From NCBI GenBank assembly GCA_023014485.1, contig JAJOZX010012286.1, positions 1-64,000 of the forward strand: a stretch of 64,000 nucleotides of DNA, in the 5' to 3' direction. Position 1 is the first letter of the stretch. Each line of letters begins with the position of its first letter. This document shows positions 9,466-21,272 of the stretch, in pieces. Made by a program: the position numbers and the translations under genes. Source of the DNA: Bathynomus jamesi (taxonomy: Eukaryota; Arthropoda; Malacostraca; Isopoda; Cirolanidae). Under the pieces are notes generated by a model. The model had not been told where the DNA came from and ran no database searches. It worked only from the letters and a program-made list of their open reading frames with translations.

Positions 9466-10697
9466 TTAAAAATCTGTGCTTATATTCCGGAAACGATCCA
9501 TCTCTATTAGGGCCTGTGTTTCTAGATACATTAGTACACTAATAGGCGCGTCTGTAGGCTTGGCGAAATCCAAACGTACTGCCACCGTACCGGTCTGCTG
9601 GGCGTTTAAATGGGTGTTTACCCCCGCGGTTAAGTCAGGCGTAAGGTCAAATGAATAAATGTTAAACTGTTCCACAAATTCTTTCTGTGTTAGGCCGATT
9701 CCGAGTTCGTCACACACCCCTGTGTTATGGGCTAAACCGCTGTATGCTCTCGCGCAGAGCGGGAACACAGCATCTGACGAGTAGTCCATATTCATTGTCC
9801 CACCCAATGCGACGCCATTGATATATAAAGTGATATTTTTAAGTCCAAAATTTTCAAACTTCAAGGCACTCTTTTTATAATCCCCATTCGTCGAAGCGTG
9901 GTCTTGCATCCCAATTAAAATCCTTTTAGGCAGTACTCCAAGAGCGATGTTTTCTATCTGTTTCGATGCCAATCCTGTGGGGATCGTGTACAGTTTGATC
10001 TGTACCCTGTTAATTGGGTATTTCACTGTGGTGTGTAACAGTTCTTTCTCAATTTCTATATGTTTCGCGGAACTTAGCTTCACTCGGCGTATACGCAAAT
10101 ATGCCTCCATGATATGGATCACAACAGGTTTCGCGCCTTCTTCTTGGTCAGCGCCCAGATTTATACAGATCTCAGGGCTCGTGCGGGTAAGTTTCAATTT
10201 CATATCAACACCGTTCATAAGTAACTTCTCCTGGAATGTAAAGTCCGTGTGCAAGCGTCCAAAACATTCATATATCTTTTTTTTAGAATTTTTAAATTTA
10301 TCCTTTATTCCATCTTCATCTTTAGTGTGGTAATACCCCTCGGCAGATAAAAAGGTATCCTTCGCTTCTTTTGAAAAGTTGAGGACATTTTCCAGATACG
10401 ATCGTAGGTGTATACCGTGCCTGCCGAGATGTTAGTCTGATTTAAATATACGTCACACTGGCTGAATATGGTGTGCAGAAAGTTTGTTTCGGGGTATGCA
10501 GCATAATTATCATCGCAGTCCGTTCCGTCAGAATGAGCTATGCGTAGTTTAGTATACATGTCCATACAGCCCGGATCAAAAAAGTATTGGCCTGAGCTGG
10601 GTATCACGAATTCTATAGGGGCACTGGGTGAACTAATCGTGTTTAAAGGGTTAATTGTAATAAAGTCACTGTGCTCAATAGATTGAGTTGGAGGCAT
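9466..10697 (-). pseudogene. F54H12.2-like Polinton structural (capsid candidate) protein
   Basis: Two minus-strand frames make up a protein of about 410 residues. The first (10,697-10,305) begins MPPTQS and carries IEFVIPSSGQYFFDP and NFLHTIFSQCDVYLNQ. The second (10,254-9466) has FTFQEKLLMNGVDMKL, a YPINRVQIKLYTIP block, YSFDLTPDLTAG and a terminal LIEMDRFRNISTDF. The whole resembles the invertebrate Maverick-associated family known as F54H12.2-like, which I regard as a virion structural protein, possibly the capsid shell; that role is inference. A frameshift near 10,300-10,320 separates the parts, and the second frame is open upstream of its first Met. It sits with the protease, core and second structural genes in a single-strand block. 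Confidence 0.8.
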
Positions 10698-10838
10698 ATC
10701 AAAGGGACAGCTCCGATTTACAGCACTGTGAACTGCAAGGATGAATGAAACGTGCCATGGTGAGTTAGAAACAGTGCCACCTCCCGCGACGACTGTTAAA
10801 CAATCTATGATTCGTGAGACTAGCTTCCTCAGTTTATA

Positions 10839-11302
10839 TCAGTTAAAAAAATGATCAACCATAGGTTTCATACGCTTAGAACACTTCCTTTTTGGCACCC
10901 TTTTACGTTTAACACCACGTGATTCCTTCTTCATAACAGCTCTCTTCTTCTTTACACCACGTGATGGCACTCCCTTCTTCTTCCTAGCAGCCCTCTTCTT
11001 TACATCATGTGTTGGCAACCCCTTCTTCTTCTTTCCTCCGCCACGCATTTTCCTCTTCGCATCTTTGATGATTTCATCCCGCGTACGCCTTAAATGTTTT
11101 TTTAGAGCTTCTTTAGGTTTAGTACCGCGAGCATTTCTTCTGCCGCGTTAAATCCTGTTTGTAAGGCCTTCCTACCAAGGTACCTGGCCCCCCTCTTCAA
11201 TAGTGGTACAGCTGTGCGCAGTATGGATGAAAAAATGGCCCCAAGGCCGCTGCCGCGCTGATATCTCACACCCCGGTACACCGTGAATGGTTTTCTGACC
11301 AT
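10839..11302 (-). pseudogene. Basic core/minor virion protein of the Polinton
   Basis: The upstream frame (11,302-11,102) begins MVRKPFTVYRGVRYQRG and continues GSGLGAIF with a Gly-rich amphipathic segment. This is reminiscent of the minor core proteins (pVI/pX type) of adenoviruses and Polintons. The downstream frame (11,048-10,839, open further upstream) is almost entirely Lys/Arg repeats such as KKKKGLP and VKKKRA, ending VDHFFN. Reading in the third frame between them suggests one gene broken near 11,130. A DNA-condensing or packaging role is inferred from composition. It overlaps the start of the neighbouring structural gene by a base or so, a tight array. Confidence 0.6.
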
Positions 11303-12166
11303 TATAACTCAGTGCGGCGAAAGTGCAGCTTCACTGTCAAGCTCCCGTCACCGAATGGGAAATTTTTACCCTCCACCGTTCTTATATATATTGAGATATT
11401 AGTTATTAGATTAGTTGCGACATTCACATAATGGGGCCTGTCATATGTAATACTCAAACCCCTGCCTCTATGGTTGGGATGTGTGCAATGCGTACCAGCG
11501 GCCTGGGTGTCCCCAACAAATTGGTGTTCTACTATATTGCTATAAATATAGCACATTTCTGGCGGCTCAGGGCCTTCAGCCATTTTCTCCATCTTCAGCT
11601 GGTACATTAAGCGGGACAAGTATCCGGTACCACGTGATAGGTGTCTCTTTGGAAGGCTGCTCGATAACGCCCCTCGGTTATAATTTTGAATACTCTTCCG
11701 TCTTTAAGATTTCTATTAGCCTTTGATTTTAGCATTAGAGTATGTGCAGCGCCTCCTCTGTTTACGATTTCGTATATTAAATCATTCGTAAGGTGCGAGT
11801 TTTTTAAACATATGTTTAAGTCTCTCACAACATCTTCAACCGAACCATAGCGACCCGGGCCTAGTGTCACAGTTGTACTGAAAAACTGTGCGACCTTAGT
11901 CCGGGCGATGCGTATAGTTTCGTCCCGAGTTACCCCGGCTTTGGCGCACTCGTCACAGTTTCTAAGAATTGTAAAAACGGCGTCTTTATAATAATATTTA
12001 AAAAGACGGTGTCCAGCTGAATTTCACATACCCCCACCTCATACGAATCACGACCCAAATCAATGGGCCCATGGAGTTCTGTTACAAAGTTGGCTAATGT
12101 GTTGTTAGGGTGCATAGACAGGGATGAGGAGGACGGGAGTGTGACGTAGAAATGGTTGGGAGCCAT
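11302..12166 (-). pseudogene. Second Polinton structural protein (FYVTLPS..LHFRR family)
   Basis: Three minus-strand frames in order form one protein of about 285 residues. It begins MAPNHFYVTLPSSSSL with TLANFVTELHGPIDL (12,166-11,930). A middle part with VEDVVRDLN follows (11,870-11,607). The end carries MCYIYSNIVEHQFVGDT and FPFGDGSLTVKLHFRR (11,619-11,302). This order is typical of a conserved Polinton virion protein; I take it as a minor capsid candidate without certainty. Breaks lie near 11,900-11,930 and near 11,610-11,640. It stands between integrase and the core gene on the same strand. Confidence 0.7.
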
Positions 12167-12179
12167 GCTGCATACTAAT

Positions 12180-12523
12180 TAAGCTTCATGACTGCATCGG
12201 CTTTTATATAGGTATTGAAGCTTTCTGGATACCTAACCACTTCACCAGGTACATCTTCTTTCCTGCGCCTTTGCTCCCTAAAATTTTCTCAATTTTAAAC
12301 ACGTTTTTTCCTAAATTAAATGCCACTTTCTGAAGTTCCTCGCGGTAAAAAAACCCGAGATTTCTTCCCCATTCAAATCTTCAACGTAATACATCATTAT
12401 CTCGCCTTTAGGCCTCATAGCTCTAACTTTAAAAATCTCGCGTGTCCATCCTTGCTCAAAACCCTTCGCGAATTTATTTCCCGAACGTGACAACCTTACA
12501 TAATCATTGATTTTGAAACGCAC
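12180..12523 (-). pseudogene. Integrase C-terminal (chromo-like) domain in a shifted frame
   Basis: The ORF 12,523-12,311 reads MRFKINDYVRLSR, GFEQGWTREIFKV and YYVEDLNGEEISGFF, the usual SH3/chromo-like tail of Polinton integrases. It lies directly after the catalytic domain but one frame away. The shift maps to the CAC/CCA-type trinucleotide run at 12,530-12,560, where the upstream frame reads a His run and this frame a Pro run. The 3' part (12,180-12,310) has no long frame and may be untranslated. Confidence 0.7.
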
Positions 12524-13233
12524 AGATTGTGGTGGCGGTGGTGGTGGTGTCCATCACTTCTCGGTCGCCTGCCTCTTTCTAAAACATCGTTAGGCGTTGT
12601 ACCGATCGTACGGTGGTGTGAGCGGTTGTAGGATGAAGCCAATGAATCGAGAACGTTTATATATCTGAGCGTGCTTTTATGTGTAAAATAACGGTGCATG
12701 CGTTCCTTTATGGTACGCTGAACTCTTTCAGCTAAAGATGCTTTATGTATAGAGTTGGAAGTGTAATAGCTGATATTAAACTCTGACAACATGTTCTGAA
12801 AAGCACGCCCTATAAATTCTTTCCCCATGTCCGTACAAAAATAGCCTGGAATCCTGTTTTCTTTCAACATCAGTGTTTTGGTTGCTTTAGCGACTGTTTC
12901 AGGCGATTTATTTTTCAGGGGAACTAACCACAGGTATCTAGAGAATACATCTATTATGAATAGGATGTAGCGGTAACCATCGTTGTACACCGAATATCTT
13001 TGCATGTCTGTTAAATCTGCCTGCCAAATAGAATCAATCGATGCGGCTGTTGTCTTGGCTGTTTTAAACCTTTTTCTCACCGGTTTATGAAGTGTGTAAG
13101 CATCCTGGGCACGCAAAAATCTCTCAACATCCTTTTTCCTTACGCCATAAGTACCTCTGTACAGTCTATTAACGCCACCATAGGATGCTGGGCTAGAAAT
13201 GTCATAATAGTGCTTACTTAATACGTTAGCCAT
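12496..13233 (-). pseudogene. Polinton retroviral-type integrase (rve domain)
   Basis: This 245-codon frame holds the amino and catalytic parts of a Polinton integrase, which inserts the element DNA. It starts MANVLSKHYYDISSPASYGGV and has LRAQDAYTLHKPVRKRF before the core. The DDE residues are visible: Asp73 in WQADLTDM, Asp135 in CTDMGKEF and Glu169 in HKASLAERVQRT, with the Asp-Glu spacing expected for rve domains. The catalytic domain itself is unbroken. The carboxyl tail is displaced to another frame by the trinucleotide run described for 12,180-12,523. The 6-bp target duplication at the element ends fits this enzyme. Confidence 0.9.
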
Positions 13234-13800
13234 TTGCGTATTTTAGAGGCACGTGGATAAGGTTGGCCTTCTACTCTCTTCTTTCTTCTCTTCAGAGACA
13301 CTGCAGCTGTTGTGGGTGAAGGTGTACTCAGTTGTGACACGTGCGATGCATGCTCCAAGTCTTTTAACCTATTCAGATTACCTATCAATGTTTTGGGGAC
13401 ATTTATTTGCTGTAGTCTTGCTTTAATATGTCTCCATCCTGTTGGTGAAGGCCTGTCCCACTTTCTCACCAGATCATGAACAATATCAACGATATTGGAC
13501 CCTGTACCCTTGTTCCATCAACAATGACCTCGCCTGTGTCGCCCCACTGTATGATAGGGTCCTCACTCAATAGGTTATAAAGACTTAAACCTTTATTCCT
13601 CAATGTATGGGGGAGGCTGTTTTTTAGCACATGTTCGATGTGCTGTGTTCCGCTACTCTTTGGTTGCTCAGGCCCTGTACCACTATGCTCAGCGCTACTC
13701 GAGCTGTGCCTCACGGGGAGCTCTGTAGGCTGTTTATAATCTTCGTACTCGTGAAGAAATTTCTGCAAAGCCTCTTGATACAAAACCCTTTTCTCATCAG
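13218..13800 (-). pseudogene. Integrase-adjacent Polinton protein
   Basis: Two frames (13,783-13,466 and 13,469-13,218) belong to one conserved Polinton protein commonly found beside the integrase, of unknown function. Motifs are HTLRNKGLSLYNLL, EDPIIQWGDTGEVIV, then after the frameshift near 13,480, RPSPTGWRHIKARL and INVPKTLIGN, ending in a basic tail (SLKRRKKR). The amino end runs open to about 13,800 without a good start and meets the head of the divergent polymerase. It is probably truncated there. Confidence 0.7.
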
Positions 13801-13839
13801 GCGCCTTTCACAACGTATCTCCCCATCCGTAATATAAGG

Positions 13840-16838
13840 TGGCTTTACGCGAGTTATGATAAAAGTCGAAAATATGGGCGACATCATGATTTGTGTAAGG
13901 GGTGTCTCGAGTTTGCAGGTGACATAGTGATTCATTGTAAAGACTGCCACATGGTATGTGAGCAGTGTAAAAGCCCCAAATGTGAAAGCCGTGTAGTTGA
14001 AGCTGAGAAGAGGGATTGTAATGTGTGTAGACGTACATTTTTCAACAATAACTGTTTTGAACTCCATAAATCAAATGGCACGTGCAGGAAAATGAGAATC
14101 TGTGAATGTGGCATGTTTCACATGAAGGATAATTGGGGAAAGTTTGAGCATAAATGTGACGAAATTCACTGTTCTACATGCCATGAGAAATATAAGGCGG
14201 ATGGCGTAAAACATGTATGTTATATGAAAGACGCAAAGCCTGAAAACAAACCTTGTATAACTGTATACTACGATATAGAAACATATACGAACGCCGAAAC
14301 CAAAGAGGTAGTTCCACATTTACTTTTGAGCCAGACTATCTGCAACGAGTGTATGGAGATCGAGTGTGACGAGTGCCCCAAATGTGGTAAACGGACAAAC
14401 GTTTTTAAGGTGTCTGCAGGAGATTCCCCTGTGAAACTATTTGTGTCCTATATTGTCAAGTTAGCCGACAAGTTCAAAAAAATGACTGTGTACATTCTTG
14501 CCCATAAGGAGCTGCTCGAGCACGAATCATCCGATATATTCACGGGTGATCCCTTGAAAAGAGGAAACAAACTTATACACATACAAATAAGAGGTAATGT
14601 GCAATTTAAAGATACTTTATTATTCACGCCTTGTAAATTAGCAAAGGTACCCAAGGTGATGGGGGTAGCAGCTGAAGTATCAAAAGGCTACTTCTCTTAC
14701 ACTTTCCTCACTAGCGAGACTTTAAACTATGTGGGTCTACCTCCACCCAAACATTATTTTAACTATGATTGTATGAGTGTAGATGAGCGCGAAGACTTTG
14801 ATCGATACTACGGTAGTTTTAATGAATGTAATCCTTATAATATAGCTGCTGAGTGTGAACGTTATTGCTTGAATGATGTGCGCGTGCTTAGAGTATGTTT
14901 CCAAGCCTTTAGAAGAATGTACATAGTCCGTTTCAAATGCGATACGCTGCAAGTCGCAACCACCATCGCTTCACTATGCTTTACGGTGTTCAAGAATAAC
15001 TTTATGCCTAAAGCCACCTTAACCATTATTCACAGAAACAACCCCCGCAATTACGGCCACAAGGCTATTTACTGGCTCACACACCTACAGCAGCAGACAG
15101 GTGTATACATAAAGCACGCCCGCAACACGGGTGAAGTACCCATTAAGATTAATGGTCGTGTTTTTTGGGTTGATGGACTAAGTGAAAACCGTGCCACTCG
15201 TGAGAAGACTGTGTACTCTTTTAACGGTTGCTGGTGGCATGGATGCCCCCGTCCTGAGTGTGGAATCACCGGAGATATCCACGGTAGATCTCCTGCCGAC
15301 TGCCGTGCGTGGACGCGCACCCGTGATCAACTTATAGGTACCCGGTTCACACACAGAATCTTGTGGGAGCATGAATATGATGCACGGATGGAAACCGATG
15401 AGCAGTATCGTGAGGAGATAAGAGCCATCAAACATTCAATGGTACTGGATCCTCTCAAATGCGGTGATAGCTTGTTCGGTGGACGCACAAATCCCTTCAA
15501 GCTCTACTTTCCACCTACGGAGGGCGTGAAACTTCACTACTACGACTTCTGTTCTTTATACCCACACGTGATGAAGAACAACCCGTACCCCGTGCGCGCT
15601 CCTGAAAAAATAGTGGGGCTAACCTGCCCTCCATCTGTGAATTTTCAAGAAATTTGAGTGATCGCTACTTTGGGCTCTCTTTCGTAGACGTGCTCGCCCC
15701 TCGCGAATTATGGATGCCGATCTTACCCTTCGTCATTGACCATAAGCTCATGTTTCCCCTGTGCTTGAAGTGTGGGGAAGAGAATAACGGTAATTGTAAC
15801 CATACACCCCACCAGCGTAAGATCAGAGGCGTATATACAAGTCCTGAGCTGTCCCTAGCCGTACGCCATGGGTATAAAATACTAAAGATACATGAGATTT
15901 GGAGGTTTCAGAAGCTACCCAACCTTTTTACACCGTATATAAACGCATTTTTGAAGAATAAGGTTGAGGCATCAGGGTATCCGCGAGGAGTGACACCGAA
16001 GATGAAAAGTCTGTCTATATTCAACGTTACCGGGACCACGAAGGTATACAACTTGATCGCGCCCAAATTGTAAAGAATCCTGGCAAGCGCTTTAGTGCAA
16101 AGTTGTGTCTGAACAGTCTATGGGGAAAATTTGCACAGAATATTGGCAAGGAAAACGTTCATTTGGCACAAAGTTATAGCGAAGTCTGGGATTATGCCAA
16201 CGCACCCAATAAAGAAGTCATGGAAATCGTGAATGTACGTAATACTTACATAATAAAGTACAACAACACTATATTGGCCACAGATACCTCAAGGGTTACA
16301 AACATTCCTGTAGCCAGCTTCACAACAGCCTACGCCCGCATCAAACTTTGGGGTCTATTGCATTCTCTTGGGCAGAGAGTCTTGTATGCCGATACAGATA
16401 GCGTGATATTCACAGCGATGGAGGGTGAATACATGCCTGCTATTGGTAAATTTCTCGGCGAGCTCACTGATAAGATCAAGGATGAGTATGGGGACAACGC
16501 ATACGCTGACTCTTTTGTCTCAACAGGACCTAAAACGTATGGGGTACAGGTAAGGATAGGGAATGAAACGAAATATATCGTGAAGGCAAAAGGTATCACG
16601 CTTAACCAAGCGAATCGACATGTCGTTAACTTTGATTCGCTGAAGGATCTAGTGTGTTTGGAAGATGATGAGGGCGAACGGCCTACCCAACTAATTGTAG
16701 GCACCCACAATTTTCGAGCGCAGAAACGGGTGTGTGAAGGAACTTAGGGGTACGAAAGTGTGTCGTAACACCTATAGGAAACGTTACCAGTTACCTGGTA
16801 ACTATGACACCGTACCCTTTGGTTACCATAATCTTTGA
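13840..16838 (+). pseudogene. Polinton protein-primed DNA polymerase B (unit 2)
   Basis: The first frame (588 codons from 13,891, open a little further upstream) starts with a Cys-rich region (LCKGCLEF, CNVCRRTFF, CSTCHEKY) typical of Polinton polymerases. It then has the exonuclease motif YYDIETYT (Asp128, Glu130) and motif A DFCSLYP (Asp552). The next frame (15,654-16,073) and the last (16,103-16,747) carry motif B NSLWGKF and motif C YADTDS; the terminal PFGY lies before TGA 16,836-16,838. Frameshifts are near 15,650 (shared with copy 1), near 15,991 (private), and near 16,735 (shared). The amino terminus appears to lack 150 or more residues relative to the family. It replicates the element from a terminal protein. 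Confidence 0.92.
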
Positions 16839-17162
16839 TGGGTCTAATGCTAACTTATTCGTCACACGTATTTGTAACATAATATGTATTGTGAACATTC
16901 TTTTATGTGCCGATTGTTAACTTATTTATTTGCACGTGTTTCTAAATATATACATGCTGGTTATTTCGTTTATTAAATAAATCGTGCATCGACTTGTGTT
17001 TCACTTTCCGTGTGTGCGTGTGTACAGTAAAGTTATGCCCCGCCCACTGTAAGACGGGACGTGATTCGCCCCGTAGCCTGAGCAGACCTCTGTCCCCGCG
17101 TTCTCAGTTGACCTCTGCATACCCTTGTGCTGAGACGTGTATTCTCTCCCGCGTAGAAGAAA
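16839..17162 (+). other. Spacer between polymerase and gene X (unit 2)
   Basis: Near-identical to 1635-1956. It has AATAAA at 16,976-16,981 and a GC-rich leader-like stretch before ATG 17,163. No coding sequence was seen. Confidence 0.5.
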
Positions 17163-17674
17163 ATGGCCACCTTTAATATCGCGTGTTCAACATTTATGAA
17201 GGGGTATTCGGTAAAGGGCGTAGATGTAGTGGACACTGAAAAACTCCCTATCCCAGCCTCCTTTGACTATTTTAAGGAAGCATTGAATCGTGCGAAAGGT
17301 CAGGCTATTCAAATACTCTACGGATATCCTGGCGAGGGGGTTGTAGGATTTCGCAGTACAGACGATGTACTGAAGTATGTTGTAGAACTAAGCTTTATAA
17401 AGTCTCACATATACCGTGAAGTAAAGAAACATCGCGTGCAGAAGAGAAGCAGCAGATATGGATAGTGAGCCTTGTGGATGAGTGGTGTGATAAACGGTAT
17501 TATATCATGCTACACCATGTCGATTACTCATACCCTACGATTGAAAATGTGAATCTCGTTATCATGGCAATCTTAAGTATTTTTACCACTACATTAATAT
17601 ATATCATGATGAGGTTTGTAGTGAGGTTGTGGCTAAAGTGTTATGCGAGTTTTTAACAGATTTTAGAGATGAGT
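17163..17674 (+). pseudogene. Unknown Polinton gene X, truncated at duplication junction (unit 2)
   Basis: Second copy of the unknown gene described for 1957-2469, with ATG at 17,163 and the same amino end. Breaks occur near 17,427 and near 17,567. At 17,674/17,675 it switches to the hAT fragment with the same breakpoint as unit 1, which places both junctions in one duplication event. Confidence 0.6.
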
Positions 17675-18673
17675 GCTTAATAGCATTGAGGCTGTGCGAT
17701 ACCAGAGCCACAACATCAGAGAGGCCCTGTTGGAAGTCAGAAACAATGCCACAGATGCCATAGCCAGGACTGAAGCACAAGAACTTGCGGAGGAGGTAGG
17801 GTCTTATCGCTTTCAGATTTGCACAGTAGTATGGTATGACATTCTTCATGCAGTTAACCATGTGAGCAAACTTCTGCAATCTTCTACAATGCAGTTTGAT
17901 GTGGCAGTCAACCTCCTCACAAAACAAAAGACTCACTCCCCAGCCACAGAAACACAGGTTTTTTTGCAGCACAAGTCGTAGCTAGGGACATATTTGAGGA
18001 AATGAATGTGGAGACTGTGCTGAAGGAGAAGAGGCTCAGATCCACAAAACAGCATTTTCCTTACGAAGCTCCTGACGAACCATTTACAGAAGCCTTAAAG
18101 AGGCTGGAAGTCAAATTTTTCAATGGGTGGTGGATTGTGGCATCGCCCATCGGGTCAATAAATGAGAGATTCAAAACATTAGATGATGTGAAGAACATAT
18201 TTGGGGTTCTCCAAAACTTCAGCACAATGAACAAGGAAGACTTGCCATGCAAGTGTGAAAAGCTCTCTAAGATACTGAGCTCTGGAGCAGACTCTGACAT
18301 TGATGGAAGAGAACTGGCCCTCGAAATTAAGAACTTGCCGACTTTACCTTCATACAACATGACTGCATTGGAACTTCTCTCCTTCATTCATCAGAAGCAA
18401 CTGGAGGAACTATACCCCAGTCTCTGGGTTGCACTAAGAATTGCCTGCACTCTACCTGTGACAGTAGCGTCAACCAAGAGGAGCTTCTTTAAGACGAAGC
18501 TAATCAAGAACTACTTCAGGTCATCAATGGGTCAGGATCGCCTCAGTGGCCTTGGCATCATAAGCATCAACCAGGACGTTGGCAGGGAGATTTCATATGA
18601 TGATGTTATTGATGATTTCACCCAGAAAAATCTAGGAGGCAAAAATTTTAAAGATACAAACTGTTCTGTATAA
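17675..18673 (+). pseudogene. hAT-type (ZMYM1-like) transposase, C-terminal part (unit 2)
   Basis: More complete copy of the fragment at 2470-3444. One frame (17,673-17,981) covers the helical region with MQFDVAVNLLT. A second (18,002-18,673) runs unbroken from MNVETVLKEKRLRS through the hAT dimerisation region (ALRIACTLPVTVAST, MGQDRLSGLGIISI) to the stop. A single frameshift, near the T-run at about 17,960, separates them. The amino part is missing because the duplication breakpoint falls within the gene. Confidence 0.82.
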
Positions 18674-18935
18674 CTGTTAGCTACGACAAAGTGCGAGTGT
18701 TACACCGGTCTGCGTGAAAATCGATTTCTTTATTTTGAGTTGTGATTCTCTAGCAGTTCGCTGCGCTGAATTAAAAAATGCTACCAGTTTTTTCTATCAC
18801 CCACAGTTTTAAAGTTATTAGCAAAACAATTTTGGGGCGTTTTGTAATTTTTTACATTTTTTATCTTTAATTAATTTCGTTTTTTCATATTTTTCAGAGA
18901 GATAATTCTAACATTACGTCTTTAAAATTTTAATA
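18674..18935. other. AT-rich spacer after the hAT fragment (unit 2)
   Basis: Copy of 3445-3727. No gene or clear terminal repeat seen. Confidence 0.4.
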
Positions 18936-20604
18936 ATGGCTTCTAGAGGATGTACCCATAGTCCAGACATATTTTGTTATATTTGTGGTCGTATGTTGTA
19001 AAACAAAGGACAAATGTAACGACCTTCATTAAGAGAGCTTATCATGCTTATTTTGGAATTAAATTAGGAGATCAAGACAAAAGTTTGGCTCCACACAAGG
19101 TTTGTCTTACGTGTGTTGCGGCACTAAGGAATTGGAGCAAAGGTAAAAAGGAAAGTTTGCCATTTGGGATCCCTATGGTATGGCGCGAACCTAGAAACCA
19201 TAACGACGACTGCTACTTCTGTTCTTGCAATGTTAAAGGTTATAATGCAAAGAATAAAGAGAGCCTTCAATACCCAAGTCTTCCATCTGCAATAAGGCCG
19301 GTACCCATGATCCAGAAGTTCCTATACCCCGCCCACCCGAGAGTCTGGATCAATACAATTCAGATTCTGATTCAGTTCCAAATCCAGACAATGATGATGT
19401 TTATGAACAGCCAACAACTGACCGAGATCCTCCTAAACCATTAACCCAAGCCGAACTAAATGACTTAGTGAGGGATTTCAATCTGCCTAAGGACTCTGCA
19501 GAACTTTTGGGGTCTAGATTGCAGGAGAACAATTTATTGGCATCCAATACATACTTCGCTTGGTACAGAAATCGTGAGAAAGACTTCGTGCCTTTTTTCG
19601 AAGAAGATGGTCCCTTGGTATTTTGCAAGGACATCACAGGATTAGTGTGCAAGCTAGGCATCGAATACCAAACCAGTGACTGGGGGTTGTTTATAGGTTC
19701 TTCTAAAACCAGTCTAAAAGGAGTGTTACTGCACAACGGTAACAAATATGCATCAATCCCAGTGGCCCATTCTACTCATTTAAAAGAGATCTATGATAAC
19801 ATGAAACTGCTTCTGGAAAAAATTCAGTATCAAAATCACAGATGGATATTGTGTGGGGATCTCAACGTCCTTTGCATGTTACTTCGGCAGCAATCAGGAT
19901 AGAGTAAGATGCCATGTTTCATCTGCGAATGGGATAGTCGAGCACGTGACCAGCACTGGAAGAGGAAAACTTGGCCTCCTAGAGAGAATCTTACCCCAGG
20001 ATCAAAGAACATTTTACATGAACATCTAGTTGAACCAAATAAAACCCTCCTACCACCCTTGCACATTAAGTTAGGCTTGATGAAGCAGTATGTCAAAGCA
20101 TTGAATAGAGAAGGTGAGTGTTTCAAGTACATTTGTTCAAAATATCCAAAGATTAGCTACGAGAAAATAAAGGAAGGTGTTTTTATAGGTCCTCAGATTA
20201 GAAAGTTATTGACAGACGATCATTTCCTGAACACAATGACCAATAAAGAAAAAGAAGCATGGCTTGGTTTCAAAGATGTTGTTGAAAATTTCTTGGGAAA
20301 CTACAAAAGCCAAAATTATGAAAGACTGGTGGAAAATATGCTTAAAAAGTTTTGCGCCTTAGGCTGCAACATGAGCCTGAAAGTTCACTTCTTATTTTCG
20401 CATCTTGACCGTTTTCCCGAAAACCTCGGAGATGCCAGTGAGGAGCAAGGGGAACGATTTCACCAGGATATCAAAACCATGGAAAGAAGATATCAAGGAA
20501 GATGGCATACAAATATGATGGCGGATTACTGCTGGTGTCTGCAACGAGATCAGCCTAACGCACAACATAAGAAAACATCAAAGAAGCACCGGTTTAGTCA
20601 TTAG
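18936..20604 (+). pseudogene. Unknown repetitive cysteine-containing protein (unit 2)
   Basis: Better preserved copy of 3728-5391. From 19,909 a single frame of 231 codons runs to the stop (MPCFICEWDSR to SKKHRFSH), with a further CxxC pair (PCFICEW). Upstream frames cover the Cys-rich start and the acidic linker. The break after CYICG near 18,977 is shared with copy 1. Here the 20,130-20,290 region is open, whereas copy 1 has three private breaks. The function is unknown. Confidence 0.6.
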
Positions 20605-21140
20605 TCAGATCTACCTTCGTAGTCTTAAGTCTTTGGAATAAGTCTTGAAATGTTTGCAAGTAAAGAAGGTAAATATATTTTGTTCTTTTAGTTATTTTTT
20701 TATTCTTTCATAAACAAGCAATATGCTTGTCCAAGAGCTAGGAGCTATTTAATTCTACTTTAATTAAGTTTTACTCTATCACCTAAAGATTTCGTGCTAC
20801 AAGGGGTGTTGTAATACCTCATCTGTCCCCAAATGTTAACCACCCATTGATGGGAGGGGAGAGAGTATTTTGCTGGAAACGGGACTGGTTGTTATATATA
20901 TTTACCCTACATTATTATGTAAGCGTTACTGTAGTCTATAACAACAAAACTTATGGTTTAGCATGTGCAATCCAATGTTGGTCTCGATAAGATGGTTCAC
21001 ATTTGGGGATAAATGGGAGATTTATGACACACCCTGTAGTAAGAAAACCATACGTGATAGGGAAAAACTAACTATTTTTTAGATCAGCGCACTCAAATTA
21101 TATAGAATCACCAACTAGTTTGTAAAAATCGATCGACAAG
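20605..21140. other. Non-coding flank (unit 2)
   Basis: Copy of 5392-5935; AT-rich, no gene seen. Confidence 0.5.
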
Positions 21141-21266
21141 TTTTCAAATGTGTACTGGTGTTATTATTCACACGATAGAAGGTTCGTTTTGCCTTGTTAA
21201 GACAAGATTCCATAAACGCAGGTGGGTAGCACAGATCACTTCCAATACCGTTGATTTTTCCAATTC
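21141..21266 (-). mobile_element. Penelope-like fragment left of the duplicated Polinton end
   Basis: Copy of 5936-6056 with the same truncation at GGCATC (21,267-21,272). This shows that the duplicated unit carried the Penelope flank and the target duplication along with the Polinton left end. Confidence 0.8.
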
Positions 21267-21272
21267 GGCATC

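Noticed and set aside
10839..11048. Host histone-like or protamine-like gene
   Set aside because: The Lys/Arg repeats continue the Polinton core protein in a neighbouring frame, and the gene sits inside the structural block.
13711..14319. Minus-strand ORFs opposite the polymerase start
   Set aside because: They overlap the well-supported polymerase frame and show no recognisable motif.
13466..16838. An active virus-like element
   Set aside because: Integrase tail, capsid, protease and polymerase are all frame-broken as given; some breaks could be sequencing errors, but nothing here shows activity.
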